64,000 nt of DNA from Sphingomonas sp. 7/4-4 (GTDB lineage: Bacteria; Pseudomonadota; Alphaproteobacteria; Sphingomonadales; Sphingomonadaceae), in contig NZ_CP115960.1 in assembly GCF_027941955.1 (NCBI RefSeq), forward strand, positions 868,001 through 932,000, in the 5' to 3' direction. The translations under genes and the position numbers were made by a program. Positions 19,201 to 27,663 of the stretch are shown here, in pieces. The stretch's first letter is position 1, and every line of letters starts with the position of its first letter. A model generated the notes under the pieces. It searched no databases. It had not been told where the DNA came from and saw only the letters and a program-made list of their open reading frames with translations.

Positions 19201-22200
19201 ATGGCAACCACGGTATTGGTAGTTATTGATGGCGGCTTCCGCTTCAAAAAGGACTCAGCTCCTCCAAGCGATGCCGATCGCGATTTCACCTATTCGACGC
19301 TGACCGACGCGCTCGAAGCCGCGGGCATGCTGGTGACCCGGGCCCATCGCCAGGACGACAGCACCGCCACCTCGGGATGGACCGGGTTCAAGTTCGATGC
19401 CCTGCCAGCCGGGCACAGTCTGGCCGAGTTCGACGTGATCTGGCTGATCGGCCTGCAAGGCCGGAATGTGGCGCTAAAAACCCTCTGAACACCAATCCCA
19501 GTGGCACTTTCGAGCTGACGGACGCCGAATTGCGGGACATTGCCCGCTATATGGACGCGGGCGGCGGCGTCTTCGCAACCGGCGATCATGACAGTATCGG
19601 TGCCGACATGTGCGGCCGCATCCCCAGGGTCCGGGCGATGCGTGCATGGTATGGCGAAGGCGACAGCTATCCCAAGATTCCCGCCAACCTGCCCCGGAAC
19701 AATCCCCGTAACGGGGCGACCCGGAAGGATACGACGCGCCGCAACCCGGCAGGGCATTACGACGCTTCCACCAACTCCGACGGTGCGACCAACCACGTCT
19801 GGTTCGAAAACCAGTCCGACTCGGTGCCGCAGACGATCGTCCCCGCAACCGCGCCCGCACATCCTATCCTGCGCCTGAACGGGAATGACATTAAGGTCTA
19901 TCCAGACCACATGCACGAGGGCAAATGTCTTGGCGACGTCGCGGGATATCATTACGATCAGACGCTGGACTTCGCCGGAGAGCTCTTCGAGGAATTCCGG
20001 ACGATCGGCAGCCCGCAGGAACGTCCGGAGATCATTGCCAACGGCTCGACCCAGCCCTTTGCATCGCGCGGAGCCGATGCCGTTAGCAACGGAGCGCTTA
20101 TCGAGGGGGCCGCCCTCGCCAACGCGGATGCGGAGGTTGCCTCGCTAAGCGTTTATGACGGCCGGGCCGTCGGCGTCGGACGAGTGGTGACGGGCTCGAC
20201 CTTCCACCACTATGTCGACATCAACCTGACCGGCGATTTCGATATCAAAACCCCGGACATAGACCCGGTCCCGGTCGGACGCACCGGTCCCGACGCCGTG
20301 AAGGGCATTGGCTTCAACGCGAATTCGACCGTGTTCGAGGAGATCAAGGCGGTCTTCGTCAATATAACCAACTGGCTGGCGAGGCCCCGGCCGGTCATCA
20401 CGCTCAATCTCGAGCGCAGCACCTTCGGCCAGGACGAAGTGACCGGAAATCCGCATTTCGCCGGCGCGATCCGGGTTACGGTGGATGGGCTGAGGCCGAG
20501 CGATTTTCCGGACGGGCCGGTAAACACGGGTCCGTTCAATCCCGCCTGGGCGCCCATTGTCGCGCCGGACGGAACCGCCTTCATCGACATTGCGCCGGTT
20601 GCGGTCTCCAGCGACGATCCAGGCATGCCGGAACGGCTGCAGCGCTTCACTTTCCTCTACGATGTGGATTTCTCCAGCAGCGCGTTCGGCACGCAGGTGG
20701 TTCCGATCAACGCGTCGCTCACTTCGTCCGCCGCACCCGCTCCGCTGACCGACACGGCGTTCTTCCAGCTGGTCACCTCCGCCAATCCGTTCATGCTGGA
20801 CCAGGACGGCGGGGACAATCCGACCTGGCTGAGCACCGACCTGAAGGTCTTCCGGGTGGTCGCCGGCGAAAGCCTGCACGGCGTGATGCTGCCGAACAAC
20901 GCCAACCGCGCGCAGGCGTTCACCTTCATCAATACGCTGAAGGACAACATCACCGTTCCGCAGTTCGTGTCGATGACCGGCGATCAGCAGGCGTCGGCGC
21001 TTAGTGCCATGCCGACCACCACGATGAGCGGGAAGAACGTCTATAATTTCGCGATCGCGCGCGTGCGGCGTAACGGCACGATGCTGTCCGCCAATGACGT
21101 GCGGGTGTTCTTCCGCATCTTCACCTCTCAGACCACCGCGGCACTGACCTATAATGGCGGCGTCGGCGACGGCTATCCAAAGACCGGCGGCGGCGCGCCC
21201 ATCGCGCTCCCCGGCCCGTCCGGCGGGCAATGGCTGTCCTTCCCCTGCTTCTCGGAGGATCGCAATCCCGATCCGAATGCGCAGAACGACGACCAGAATG
21301 TCCGGACCATCGACAATACCGACAGCGAGGAATTTTTCGGCGTCCTGCTGGATACCAATCTGGCCGTGAACTACCTGCCGACGATCCCCGGCGGTGGTGG
21401 CGGCAACAAGTCGCTGCGCACCCTGCTCGCCGGCCATCATCAATGCCTGATCGCGCAAGTCGAATTCAGCGGGACGCCAATACCCAATGGCGCGACGCCG
21501 TGGACATCGGACAAGCTGTCGCAGCGCAACATCGCGATCAGCGAAGTTGCCAATCCCGGCATGACCGCCTCTCGCGCGGCGTTCCACACCTTTGAGATCG
21601 AGGCGACGCCGCAGCCGATCACCGAGGACTTGCTGCCGGACGAATTGCTGCTCGACTGGTCGTCCACCATTCCCGACGACAGCTACGCGCGCATCCACAT
21701 CCCCAGCTGGAATGCGCGGGATGTGGTCGAGTTGGCGGATCGCTTCTATCCGCGGCACGAGATCAAGGTGGTGGACGAGCGCACGATCGAGATACCCGCA
21801 GGCGGGATGCGTTATGTTCCCTTGCCGCGCACCCTCTACCGGCAAACGGGCGTGCTGACCGTCGACCTCCCTTTGGGCATCAAGAGAGGCCAGCGCTTCG
21901 ACGTCTCGGTGCGCCAGATCACCAATCGCGGCCGCGACGTTCAATGGCCGCTGCCCAAGGTGGAAGAGATTCCGCTGGCGGAAGCGGCCGGATTGCTCGC
22001 CACGCTCGGTGTGGCTGCCGGGCCTCCGGCAGCCACGGCCAAAAAGGCTGTGGTTCCCAAGGGTGTTTTCGATCTGGGCGACAACCGCACCCTTGTGACC
22101 GATCTTTCGGTTTTCGACGATGCGGGAGACCACGCCCTGCTAATCGAGCATCCCGATCCCCAGCTGGTCGCAAAGGCACGGGCCGATGCGCGGATGTGGC

Positions 22201-22581
22201 GAGAAACGATCGGCGCGTTCCAGTTGGGCATTCCGGTTTCTACGCGCAAAGACATGCTGCTCGATCACATGCGCCTGTTTTCGCTGATGCACTGGCGCCT
22301 GGCGCACATGCCGCGCCAAAGCCGCTGGTACGCGACGATGCAATATTATGTCGGGCTGCTGTCGGACAAGGTGCAGGCGCTGGGGGCAACCCTGGGAGGT
22401 GCCTGCCACGCCGGATGGCGCGATCCCGCAATTGCCGTGGGTTGGTGACGGCGTCCCGGGCAACGGCTCGACCGTTGACGACGGTTCGCTGGAAGGCACG
22501 ATCCGGAAGCTGGCCTATCCTTGGGGCTGCCTGCTGGTGGCTATCCTGCTGCTCCTATTGCTCTGGCTGCTGTTGCGTTGA
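19201..22581 (+). CDS. Large orphan protein (~1126 aa), ThuA/GATase-like start, C-terminal membrane anchor
   Basis: One gene after two frame repairs: an A is missing in the run ctaaaaacc near 19481, and one G is extra in gcgctggggg near 22384. The start ATG has AAGAAGG before it. Residues 1-170 alternate strands and helices: VLVVIDGGFRF, FDVIWLIGLQG, LTDAELRDIARYMDAGGGVF, ATGDHDSIGADMCGRIPRVR. This suggests a ThuA/class-I-amidotransferase-like Rossmann fold with a metal-type Asp-His. Later regions are beta-rich, with no repeat that I can name. A helical part (LLDHMRLFSLMHWRLAHMPR) precedes a C-terminal hydrophobic anchor (LLVAILLLLLLWLLLR). No signal peptide. I do not recognise a named family; enzymatic function is not shown. 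Confidence 0.75.
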
Positions 22582-22656
22582 ATCGCGTTTTTTGCGTACT
22601 CGGTGAAACTTAGCGCATCATCGCGGGAAGCTCTGAAATTCCTCCGCGGGGAATGG

Positions 22657-22716
22657 TGCTGCCGGAGAGGGTTGAACCCAGGACCTCAGTCTTACCCGGA
22701 ATGCGCTCTCTCCGGC
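22657..22716 (-). tRNA. Degenerate tRNA remnant (Thr-like), D-arm missing
   Basis: On the minus strand an acceptor stem is formed by GCCGGAGA at the 5' side and TCTCCGGC at the 3' side, followed by AGCA. It keeps an anticodon-arm-like GGGTAAG, a GAGGTC variable loop and a T-loop-like GGGTTCAACCC. The D-arm is absent and the anticodon stem is poor. At about 60 bases it is too short to be functional. The GGT in GGGTAAG hints at tRNA-Thr origin. Likely a pseudo-tRNA left by recombination. Confidence 0.45.
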
Positions 22717-22790
22717 AGCTTTCAGTTGGGTGCTCTTCAAAGCTGTCAGGCTGTTATCGGCCCAATTGCTGCCGTTGCAGTGCTCTCAAG

Positions 22791-22826
22791 GCGAAAACAC
22801 GGGTTCGAGTCCCGTAGGGGTCACCA
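22791..22826 (+). tRNA. 3' tRNA fragment (T-arm, acceptor strand, CCA)
   Basis: ACGGGTTCGAGTCCCGT is a perfect T-arm, followed by AGGGGTC, A and CCA. No matching 5' acceptor strand (GACCCCT) or anticodon arm lies upstream. This is the classical form of an attachment-site copy left by a tRNA-integrating element. Confidence 0.65.
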
Positions 22827-23249
22827 GCGTCAAGCGCAAAACGGCGAAACTGCGCCGTTTCGGGCGATCTACCCAAAGTCGTCCCCACATTTCGTCCCAC
22901 ACTTTTGCACGGCTTTGATGGCATGATCTGGCATGTCATGAGCAATCCATTGCGATTCTCGATCCCGTTCAATCGCAAAGTGACGATCTTAGCGGCGGCT
23001 TTTGGGCCGTTTGCTGCCTGACTGCTCTCGGGCGGAACAGCCGCGAAACCGGACCTGCTGAGCGCAGGTGCACCGCCACGAACCTGTGGACGAGATCCTG
23101 CAATTGCCCGGCAGGCCTTTACCTGACAGGCTCGCGGAGAGAGCGTCGGCAGCGAGTTGAACCGGAAGGCCGATAATCTGCACTAACAGGCCATGCGGCA
23201 CGGACAAGGCGCGTTGGACGGACAGAGCTCAACGAAGGGTGGGACAAAT

Positions 23250-23813
23250 GTGACCGCGCGCGGCGATCACGAGGAGGAACTGCGTCTCATCGCCCGCGTG
23301 TCCGAGCGCGATCTGGAGGCATTCGAGCAGCTCTATCGCATCTATCACAGACGGCTGTCGCGCTTCCTTTTCAATCTCCTGCGCCGTCCGTCGGTGATCG
23401 AAGAGGTTCTGAACGACACGATGATGGTGGTCTGGGAAGGTGCCGGAAGCTTCAATGGCGCGAGCAAGCTTTCGACCTGGATCTTCACCATCGCCTATCG
23501 CAAGGCGGCCAAGGCGCTGCGCCGACAGGACGAGCCAGTCGAGGACGATCGCAGCGAGGAACTCGTTTCGCTCGATGCCGGCCCTGACGAGGAACTGGCG
23601 CAGGAACGCCGTCAAGCACTGCTCGCCGAAGCGGTGGCGACTTTGTCTCCGGACCATCGGGCAGTCGTGGATCTCACCTATTTCCACGAAATGGGATATC
23701 GCGAGATCGCGGGGATCATGGATTGCCCGGTGGATACGGTGAAGACGCGGATGTTTCATGCTCGGCGTCAACTTCGGCGCAAACTTGGCGGCGGCCTGGC
23801 GGACTGGATATAG
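23250..23813 (+). CDS. ECF-type RNA polymerase sigma factor
   Basis: 187 residues. I start at GTG 23250 because a purine-rich AAGGGTGGG lies just upstream. An ATG at 23193 would add a non-conserved tail. Sigma region 2 is at about 22-90 (RDLEAFEQLYRIYHRRLSRF; NDTMMVVWEGAGSF; KLSTWIFTIAYRKAAKALRR). Region 4 is at about 130-180 (LSPDHRAVVDLTYFHEMGYR; IAGIMDCPVDTVKTRMFHAR). It directs transcription of an envelope-stress or special regulon. The next gene encodes a zinc-binding membrane anti-sigma factor ten bases on, and a subtilase follows, so the three form a regulatory operon. Confidence 0.93.
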   Translation: MTARGDHEEELRLIARVSERDLEAFEQLYRIYHRRLSRFLFNLLRRPSVIEEVLNDTMMVVWEGAGSFNGASKLSTWIFTIAYRKAAKALRRQDEPVEDDRSEELVSLDAGPDEELAQERRQALLAEAVATLSPDHRAVVDLTYFHEMGYREIAGIMDCPVDTVKTRMFHARRQLRRKLGGGLADWI

Positions 23814-23823
23814 GATCATCGCG

Positions 23824-24459
23824 TTGAGCAATGTCATCAAACTCCATGGCGATCCGCACGAGCAGACGCAGGCGCTGCTTCCCTGGTACGTCAACGGCAC
23901 GCTCGATGCGGCCGAGGCCGCGATGGTCGAGGCGCATCTGATCGACTGCGCGGAGTGCCGGGGCGAACTGGAGTTCGAACGCGCAATGGGTGGTCGGATC
24001 GGAGGGCTTTCGATGGATGTAGAGCAAGGCTGGGCGGCGATGCGCCAGCGACTGGAAACGGCCGCACCCGCCGCACCGACCGCGCGCGTGATTCCGTTCC
24101 TGCGCCGTCGCGTCGCCCTGGGCTGGGCAATTGCCGGCCAGGCCGCCGCCGCGGCGCTCATACTCGTCGCCGCCGGTTCGCTCCGGCAGGCGCCGAACGT
24201 CGCGGAATATCACGCGCTCGGCTCGGCCGGCGCCGCGCAGGCCGGCAACATGGTGGTCGTCTTCCGCCCCGAGACCGCCGAACGCGATATCCGCACGCTG
24301 CTGGACGGCGCGCAGGCCCGCGTGGTGGAGGGGCCGCTGACGACGGGCGCATGGGTATTGCGCGTCGACGGCGCGCGTCGCGACGCGGCAGTCGCGCAGC
24401 TCCGCGCTTCGCCACGCATCGCCCTTGCCGAGCCGCTGGACGGCGACGGCAAGCCGTGA
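23824..24459 (+). CDS. Membrane anti-sigma factor with zf-HC2 motif and protease-prodomain-like tail
   Basis: About 211 residues from TTG 23824; the start is inferred from spacing to the sigma stop. The N-terminal anti-sigma zinc motif H-x3-C-x2-C is in VEAHLIDCAECRGELEFERA (His38, Cys42, Cys45). One membrane helix lies at about 98-120. The outside domain (about 143-204) has the pattern MVVVFRPETAERDIRTLL, ARVVEGPLTTGAWVLRV and AVAQLRASPRIALAEP. By eye this matches the fold of subtilisin propeptides (inhibitor I9). The next gene is a subtilase, so the tail may be bound or cut by that protease to free the sigma factor. The role is inferred. Confidence 0.85.
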   Translation: MSNVIKLHGDPHEQTQALLPWYVNGTLDAAEAAMVEAHLIDCAECRGELEFERAMGGRIGGLSMDVEQGWAAMRQRLETAAPAAPTARVIPFLRRRVALGWAIAGQAAAAALILVAAGSLRQAPNVAEYHALGSAGAAQAGNMVVVFRPETAERDIRTLLDGAQARVVEGPLTTGAWVLRVDGARRDAAVAQLRASPRIALAEPLDGDGKP

Positions 24460-25700
24460 GCCGTCTCGCCATTCTGCTCGGTGCCATCCTCGCATTGTGC
24501 GCCCCGGTCGGCCTCGCCCACGCACAGGACGCGACGATCCAGCAGCCGTCAACGAACCGGCAGATCCTCGTCATGCTGCGGCTACCGGCACCCCATTTCC
24601 GCCCCAACACGAGCTATTCCGGCGCCTATGGCGACAAGGCCTCGGCAAGCGCGCGGCGCCGCATCGCCGCGGCGATCGCGCGTCGAAACGGGCTGACCAT
24701 CGAAGACAGCTGGCCGATGCCGTTGATCGGCGTCGACTGTTTCGTGATGCGCGTGCCGGAGGACAACACCGTCGACGACATGGTGACGCGCCTCAACGGC
24801 GACCGGCAAGTGCTCTGGGCGCAGCCGATGCAGCTCTACCACGCGCAGGGCAGTATGCAGTCCGAAGGCGATCCGCTCTATGCCGTGCAGCCCGCCGCGA
24901 GCGCCTGGCGGCTCGCGGACCTGCACCGCGTCGCCACCGGGCGCGGGATCACCGTCGCGGTGATCGACAGCAAGGTCGAAGCCAGCCATCCCGACCTGAT
25001 CGGCCAGTTCGCGGCGAGCCGCGATTTCGTCGTCGGCCACCCCAGTGGCGCCGAGCAGCACGGCACGGGCATCGCCGGCGTGATCGGAGCGAAATCCGGC
25101 AATGCGCTGGGCATTGCCGGAGTGGCGCCGGGCGCGCGCATGCTCGCACTCCGCGCCTGCTGGCAGGTGCGGCCGACGGTGGCTGTCCCTACGGTCTGCG
25201 ACACACTGAGCCTCGCCAAGGCACTGCATTTCGCGATCGACAGCGACGCCAAGGTGATCAACCTCAGCCTGAGTGGCCCGTTCGACCCGTTGCTGGCGCG
25301 GCTCGTCTCGATCGCGTTGTCGCGCCATGTTTCGGTCGTGGCAGCCTATGATCCGAGCTTGCCCAAGGGCGGATTTCCGGCTTCGGAGGCAGGCGTGGTA
25401 GCGGTTACGGACCAGGTTTTGCCGTCCCGGCCCGCCGGGGTGTACGGTGCCTTGGGGCGCGACGTGCCAACAACACAGGCCGGGGGCAAATGGTATTTCG
25501 TGAATGGCAGTTCCTACGCCGCGGCCCATGTGAGCGGGCTGCTCGCTCTGACTCGCGAAGAGCGCAGGACGGCATCTCCCCGCATCGTGACGGCGCCCGG
25601 CGCGCGAGGGAATATTGATGCCTGCGCGACACTCTTGCCGATATCCACGAACTGCGATTGCAGCTGCTCACTCCAGATCGCCGTCGCCAAGCGCCGTTAG
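24456..25700 (+). CDS. S8 family serine peptidase (subtilase)
   Basis: 414 residues from GTG 24456, overlapping the anti-sigma stop. The signal peptide is AILLGAILALCAPVGLAHAQ. An N-terminal prodomain (about 28-130) ends in RQVLWAQPMQLYH. The catalytic triad is visible: Asp171 in VAVIDSKVEASHPDL, His202 in EQHGTGIAGVIG and Ser353 in NGSSYAAAHVSGLLAL, where the usual GTSMAAPH is altered to GSSYAAAH. A Cys-rich C-terminus (DACATLLPISTNCDCSCSLQ) suggests disulfides. It acts outside the cytoplasm. It is the third gene of the sigma / anti-sigma operon, consistent with a signalling or effector protease. Confidence 0.92.
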   Translation: MSRLAILLGAILALCAPVGLAHAQDATIQQPSTNRQILVMLRLPAPHFRPNTSYSGAYGDKASASARRRIAAAIARRNGLTIEDSWPMPLIGVDCFVMRVPEDNTVDDMVTRLNGDRQVLWAQPMQLYHAQGSMQSEGDPLYAVQPAASAWRLADLHRVATGRGITVAVIDSKVEASHPDLIGQFAASRDFVVGHPSGAEQHGTGIAGVIGAKSGNALGIAGVAPGARMLALRACWQVRPTVAVPTVCDTLSLAKALHFAIDSDAKVINLSLSGPFDPLLARLVSIALSRHVSVVAAYDPSLPKGGFPASEAGVVAVTDQVLPSRPAGVYGALGRDVPTTQAGGKWYFVNGSSYAAAHVSGLLALTREERRTASPRIVTAPGARGNIDACATLLPISTNCDCSCSLQIAVAKRR

Positions 25701-26407
25701 GCTGTTCTGCCGTGCTCTTCGCCGTGTAGGGTTGCCGATCGCGATCGTCGGCACAAGCCAGATTCTGCCGGCCGAGGCTCAGATAATCGGCAGCGTCAGC
25801 ATGGAAAGCGACGTTCGGTTCAGGGGTATTCGCTGAGCAGCGGCGATCCCGCCGCGACAATCGACCTCGGCTACGATCATGAATCGGGCCTCTATCTGAA
25901 CGGCTCGGCGACCGCCGGCTTCGACCAGTCCGATCCGGCGTTGCTGGGCTGGCAGCTCAACGCAGGCTATGCGGCACGGATAAGCCCGAGCGTCGCGATC
26001 GACGCCGGCGCGGTCCGGAGCTGGTATACGCGCCACTCCAGCGCGGGCGACACGCACTATACCGAAGTCTATCTCGGCGTGACGGCGCATGGAATCTCGT
26101 CGCACGTCTATTACTCGCCCGATTATCTTCGCCCGGGAGTCCACACGCTCTATGGGGAGGTGGAAACCACGCTGAGCCTGGCGCCCAAATGGCGGCTGAC
26201 CGGGCATGCCGGCCTTTTGACCCACCTCAGCGACCCGCCGCGCTATGTGCGGCGCGAACATTATGATTGGCGCCTGACGCTAGGCCGAGACCTGGGCAGG
26301 CTGGACCTGCGCGCCAGCCTTTCGGGAGCGGGGCCCGGGCGCGATTATTATTCCGGCCGGCGCCACAGCGCCACGGCGCTGACCTTCGGGGCCTCGCTCC
26401 CTTCTGA
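25618..26407 (+). CDS. Outer-membrane porin-like protein (TorF/Gcw_chp type), frameshifted
   Basis: About 263 residues if two missing bases are restored: a G in aggggta near 25829 (giving SDVRFRGYSLSSGDP), and a T in cccttctga near 26403, which gives the expected terminal Phe and stop. A signal-like stretch (VGLPIAIVGTSQILPAEAQ) precedes beta-barrel sequence: DAGAVRSWYTRHSSAGDTHY, TEVYLGVTAHGISSHVYYSP, YGEVETTLSLAPKWRLTGHA, VRREHYDWRLTLGRDLGRLD. These match the TIGR02001-like family of putative porins. The start is uncertain: ATG 25618 overlaps the peptidase, and TTG 25732 is the alternative. It may belong to the same operon. Confidence 0.65.
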
Positions 26408-26545
26408 ACGCCGGCTTTTGAACCTCGCTGCGCGCGGGCGGCACTTACGGGATGTCGGCGCGATCGGGCGTCGGTCCTCGGCCGCGAGCTCCCCGGTGTT
26501 CGTTCGTCCGTTCCGACCGCGCCGACTCCATCGAAGGGAGCGCAT

Positions 26546-26926
26546 ATGCAGGATTCAGGAAAAGCCCATCCCTCTCGCCGCGGCCTGCTGCGGATCTCGG
26601 GCGCCGCGGCGCTGCTGACTTTCGCCCTGGCCACCACGGCGACAGCCCCGGCGACTGCACGATCGCCGGCGCCTCAGAAATACACCGTGGTGATGGCGAA
26701 TATGAGCTTCGGCAAATTGCCTGGCGGCGTGAAGGTCGGCGACACGATCGTCTGGGTGAACCGCGATAGCGTGCCCCACACCGCCACTGCCCGCGACAAG
26801 AGCTTCGACGTCCGCGTCCAGCAGGGCCAGAGCGTCAGCATGGTCGTGAAGAAGGCAGGGAGCATCGCCTTCTACTGCATCTACCATCCCGCGATGCGCG
26901 GCACCCTCACAGTCGCCGCGCAATGA
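26546..26926 (+). CDS. Cupredoxin-domain (plastocyanin-like) protein
   Basis: A 126-residue exported protein. The signal has a twin-Arg-like start (SRRGLLRISGAAALLTFALA), so Tat export is likely. The cupredoxin fold follows (about 45-126) with copper ligands His in VNRDSVPHTATARD and Cys-His-Met in FYCIYHPAMRGTL. This is the plastocyanin/amicyanin layout and a type 1 copper site. It probably carries electrons or binds copper in the periplasm. It follows the porin-like gene on the same strand and ends at a strong terminator. Confidence 0.9.
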   Translation: MQDSGKAHPSRRGLLRISGAAALLTFALATTATAPATARSPAPQKYTVVMANMSFGKLPGGVKVGDTIVWVNRDSVPHTATARDKSFDVRVQQGQSVSMVVKKAGSIAFYCIYHPAMRGTLTVAAQ

Positions 26927-26937
26927 GCCGGTGGGGG

Positions 26938-26969
26938 CGGCCGCGCTCGTCTCCCGAGCGCGGCCGTTT
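26938..26969. terminator. Rho-independent-type hairpin between convergent genes
   Basis: A perfect 12-bp stem CGGCCGCGCTCG / CGAGCGCGGCCG (26938-26949 with 26955-26966) with a five-base loop, followed by TTT. It separates the cupredoxin gene from the last gene of the minus-strand biosynthetic operon and could serve both. Confidence 0.8.
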
Positions 26970-27663
26970 CAGCGTTTGACGATCATTCCCTGGCTCCAGG
27001 GTAACGCGATCAGGGTCTCGGGCTTCCCGCCGAAGAAACTCTCGAACGTTTCGCGCACGCCCGGATCGGCATAGTCGTCGCCGAGCAGGATGCCGCCGGG
27101 GAGCAGACGCGGATGGAAGAATTCGAGCGCGGCGCGCGTACCTTCGGGCAGGTCCAGATCGAGATGGACGAAGGAAAAGCGCAGATCCTCCAGCCCCGCC
27201 GCCGTGTGCGGGAATATGCCGGGATGAAAGGAGATGCCCGCAAAGGGGCCAGCAGGCCCTCGACGGCCGCCAGCGTGCCATGGACGCCGCCGAAATGCGC
27301 GCCCAGCGCGGTCCGGGGCGCATCGCTCGCCTGCAACGTCTCGAACACGTCGAAAAGATGCAGCGGCGCCCTGCCCTTCGCCGTCGCGATCAGGCGCGCG
27401 CTGCCGCCCATCAGCACCCCCGCCTCGGCCATCGCGCCGTCCAGCCCGGAAGCGGCACGCACACAGGCGACGAGATGGAGCGCCGCCGCATCGGTCATCA
27501 GCAGCGCGGTCCGGCGGCGGGTCTCGTGCACCAGCGCGAGGTCGTCTCGCGCCTGCGCGGGCAGCCGCGCCAACACCGCGCCGCGCCGCGCGAGGAACCG
27601 CCGGGCCAGGGCACCTTTCCACGAATGGGTGCGCAGCGCCGGCGGGACCGCGGCAGACCTCAC
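26969..27663 (-). CDS. TylF/MycF-type SAM methyltransferase, one frameshift
   Basis: About 231 residues after restoring one C in the run read as gggg at 27245-27248 on the plus strand (giving LLAPFAGISFHPG). It begins at GTG 27663, overlapping the stop of the beta-barrel gene. TylF-like features: AEAGVLMGGSARLIATAKG (SAM loop), LHLFDVFETLQASD, and FSFVHLDLDLPEGTRAALEF with the metal/substrate Asp cluster, then PGGILLGDDYADPGVRETFE. TylF-type enzymes O-methylate sugars or natural products with a divalent metal. It is the last gene of the eight-gene leftward operon, so it probably tailors the same product. Confidence 0.83.

Larger units (their letters stand above)
22582..23249. other. Island end: tRNA debris and non-coding DNA
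   Basis: No protein gene is supported. The stretch starts with a diverged relative of the 40-bp box (22580-22618) and then carries two tRNA remnants (22657-22716 and 22791-22826). It includes another CCCCACATTT / CCCACACTTTTGC segment (22874-22907). The last 250 bases before the sigma-factor gene show no clear feature. Confidence 0.65.

Noticed and set aside
20145..22133. A 662-codon open frame on the minus strand opposite the large orphan gene
   Set aside because: Arg/Gly/His-rich composition typical of the complement of GC-rich coding DNA; the plus-strand frame has natural strand-helix patterns.
22657..22716. Functional tRNA on the minus strand
   Set aside because: D-arm absent and anticodon stem unpaired; retained only as a remnant.
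22603..22926. A 107-codon plus-strand frame after the large orphan gene
   Set aside because: It translates tRNA debris (FESRRGHQ is the T-arm and CCA end of a tRNA) and is not a protein.
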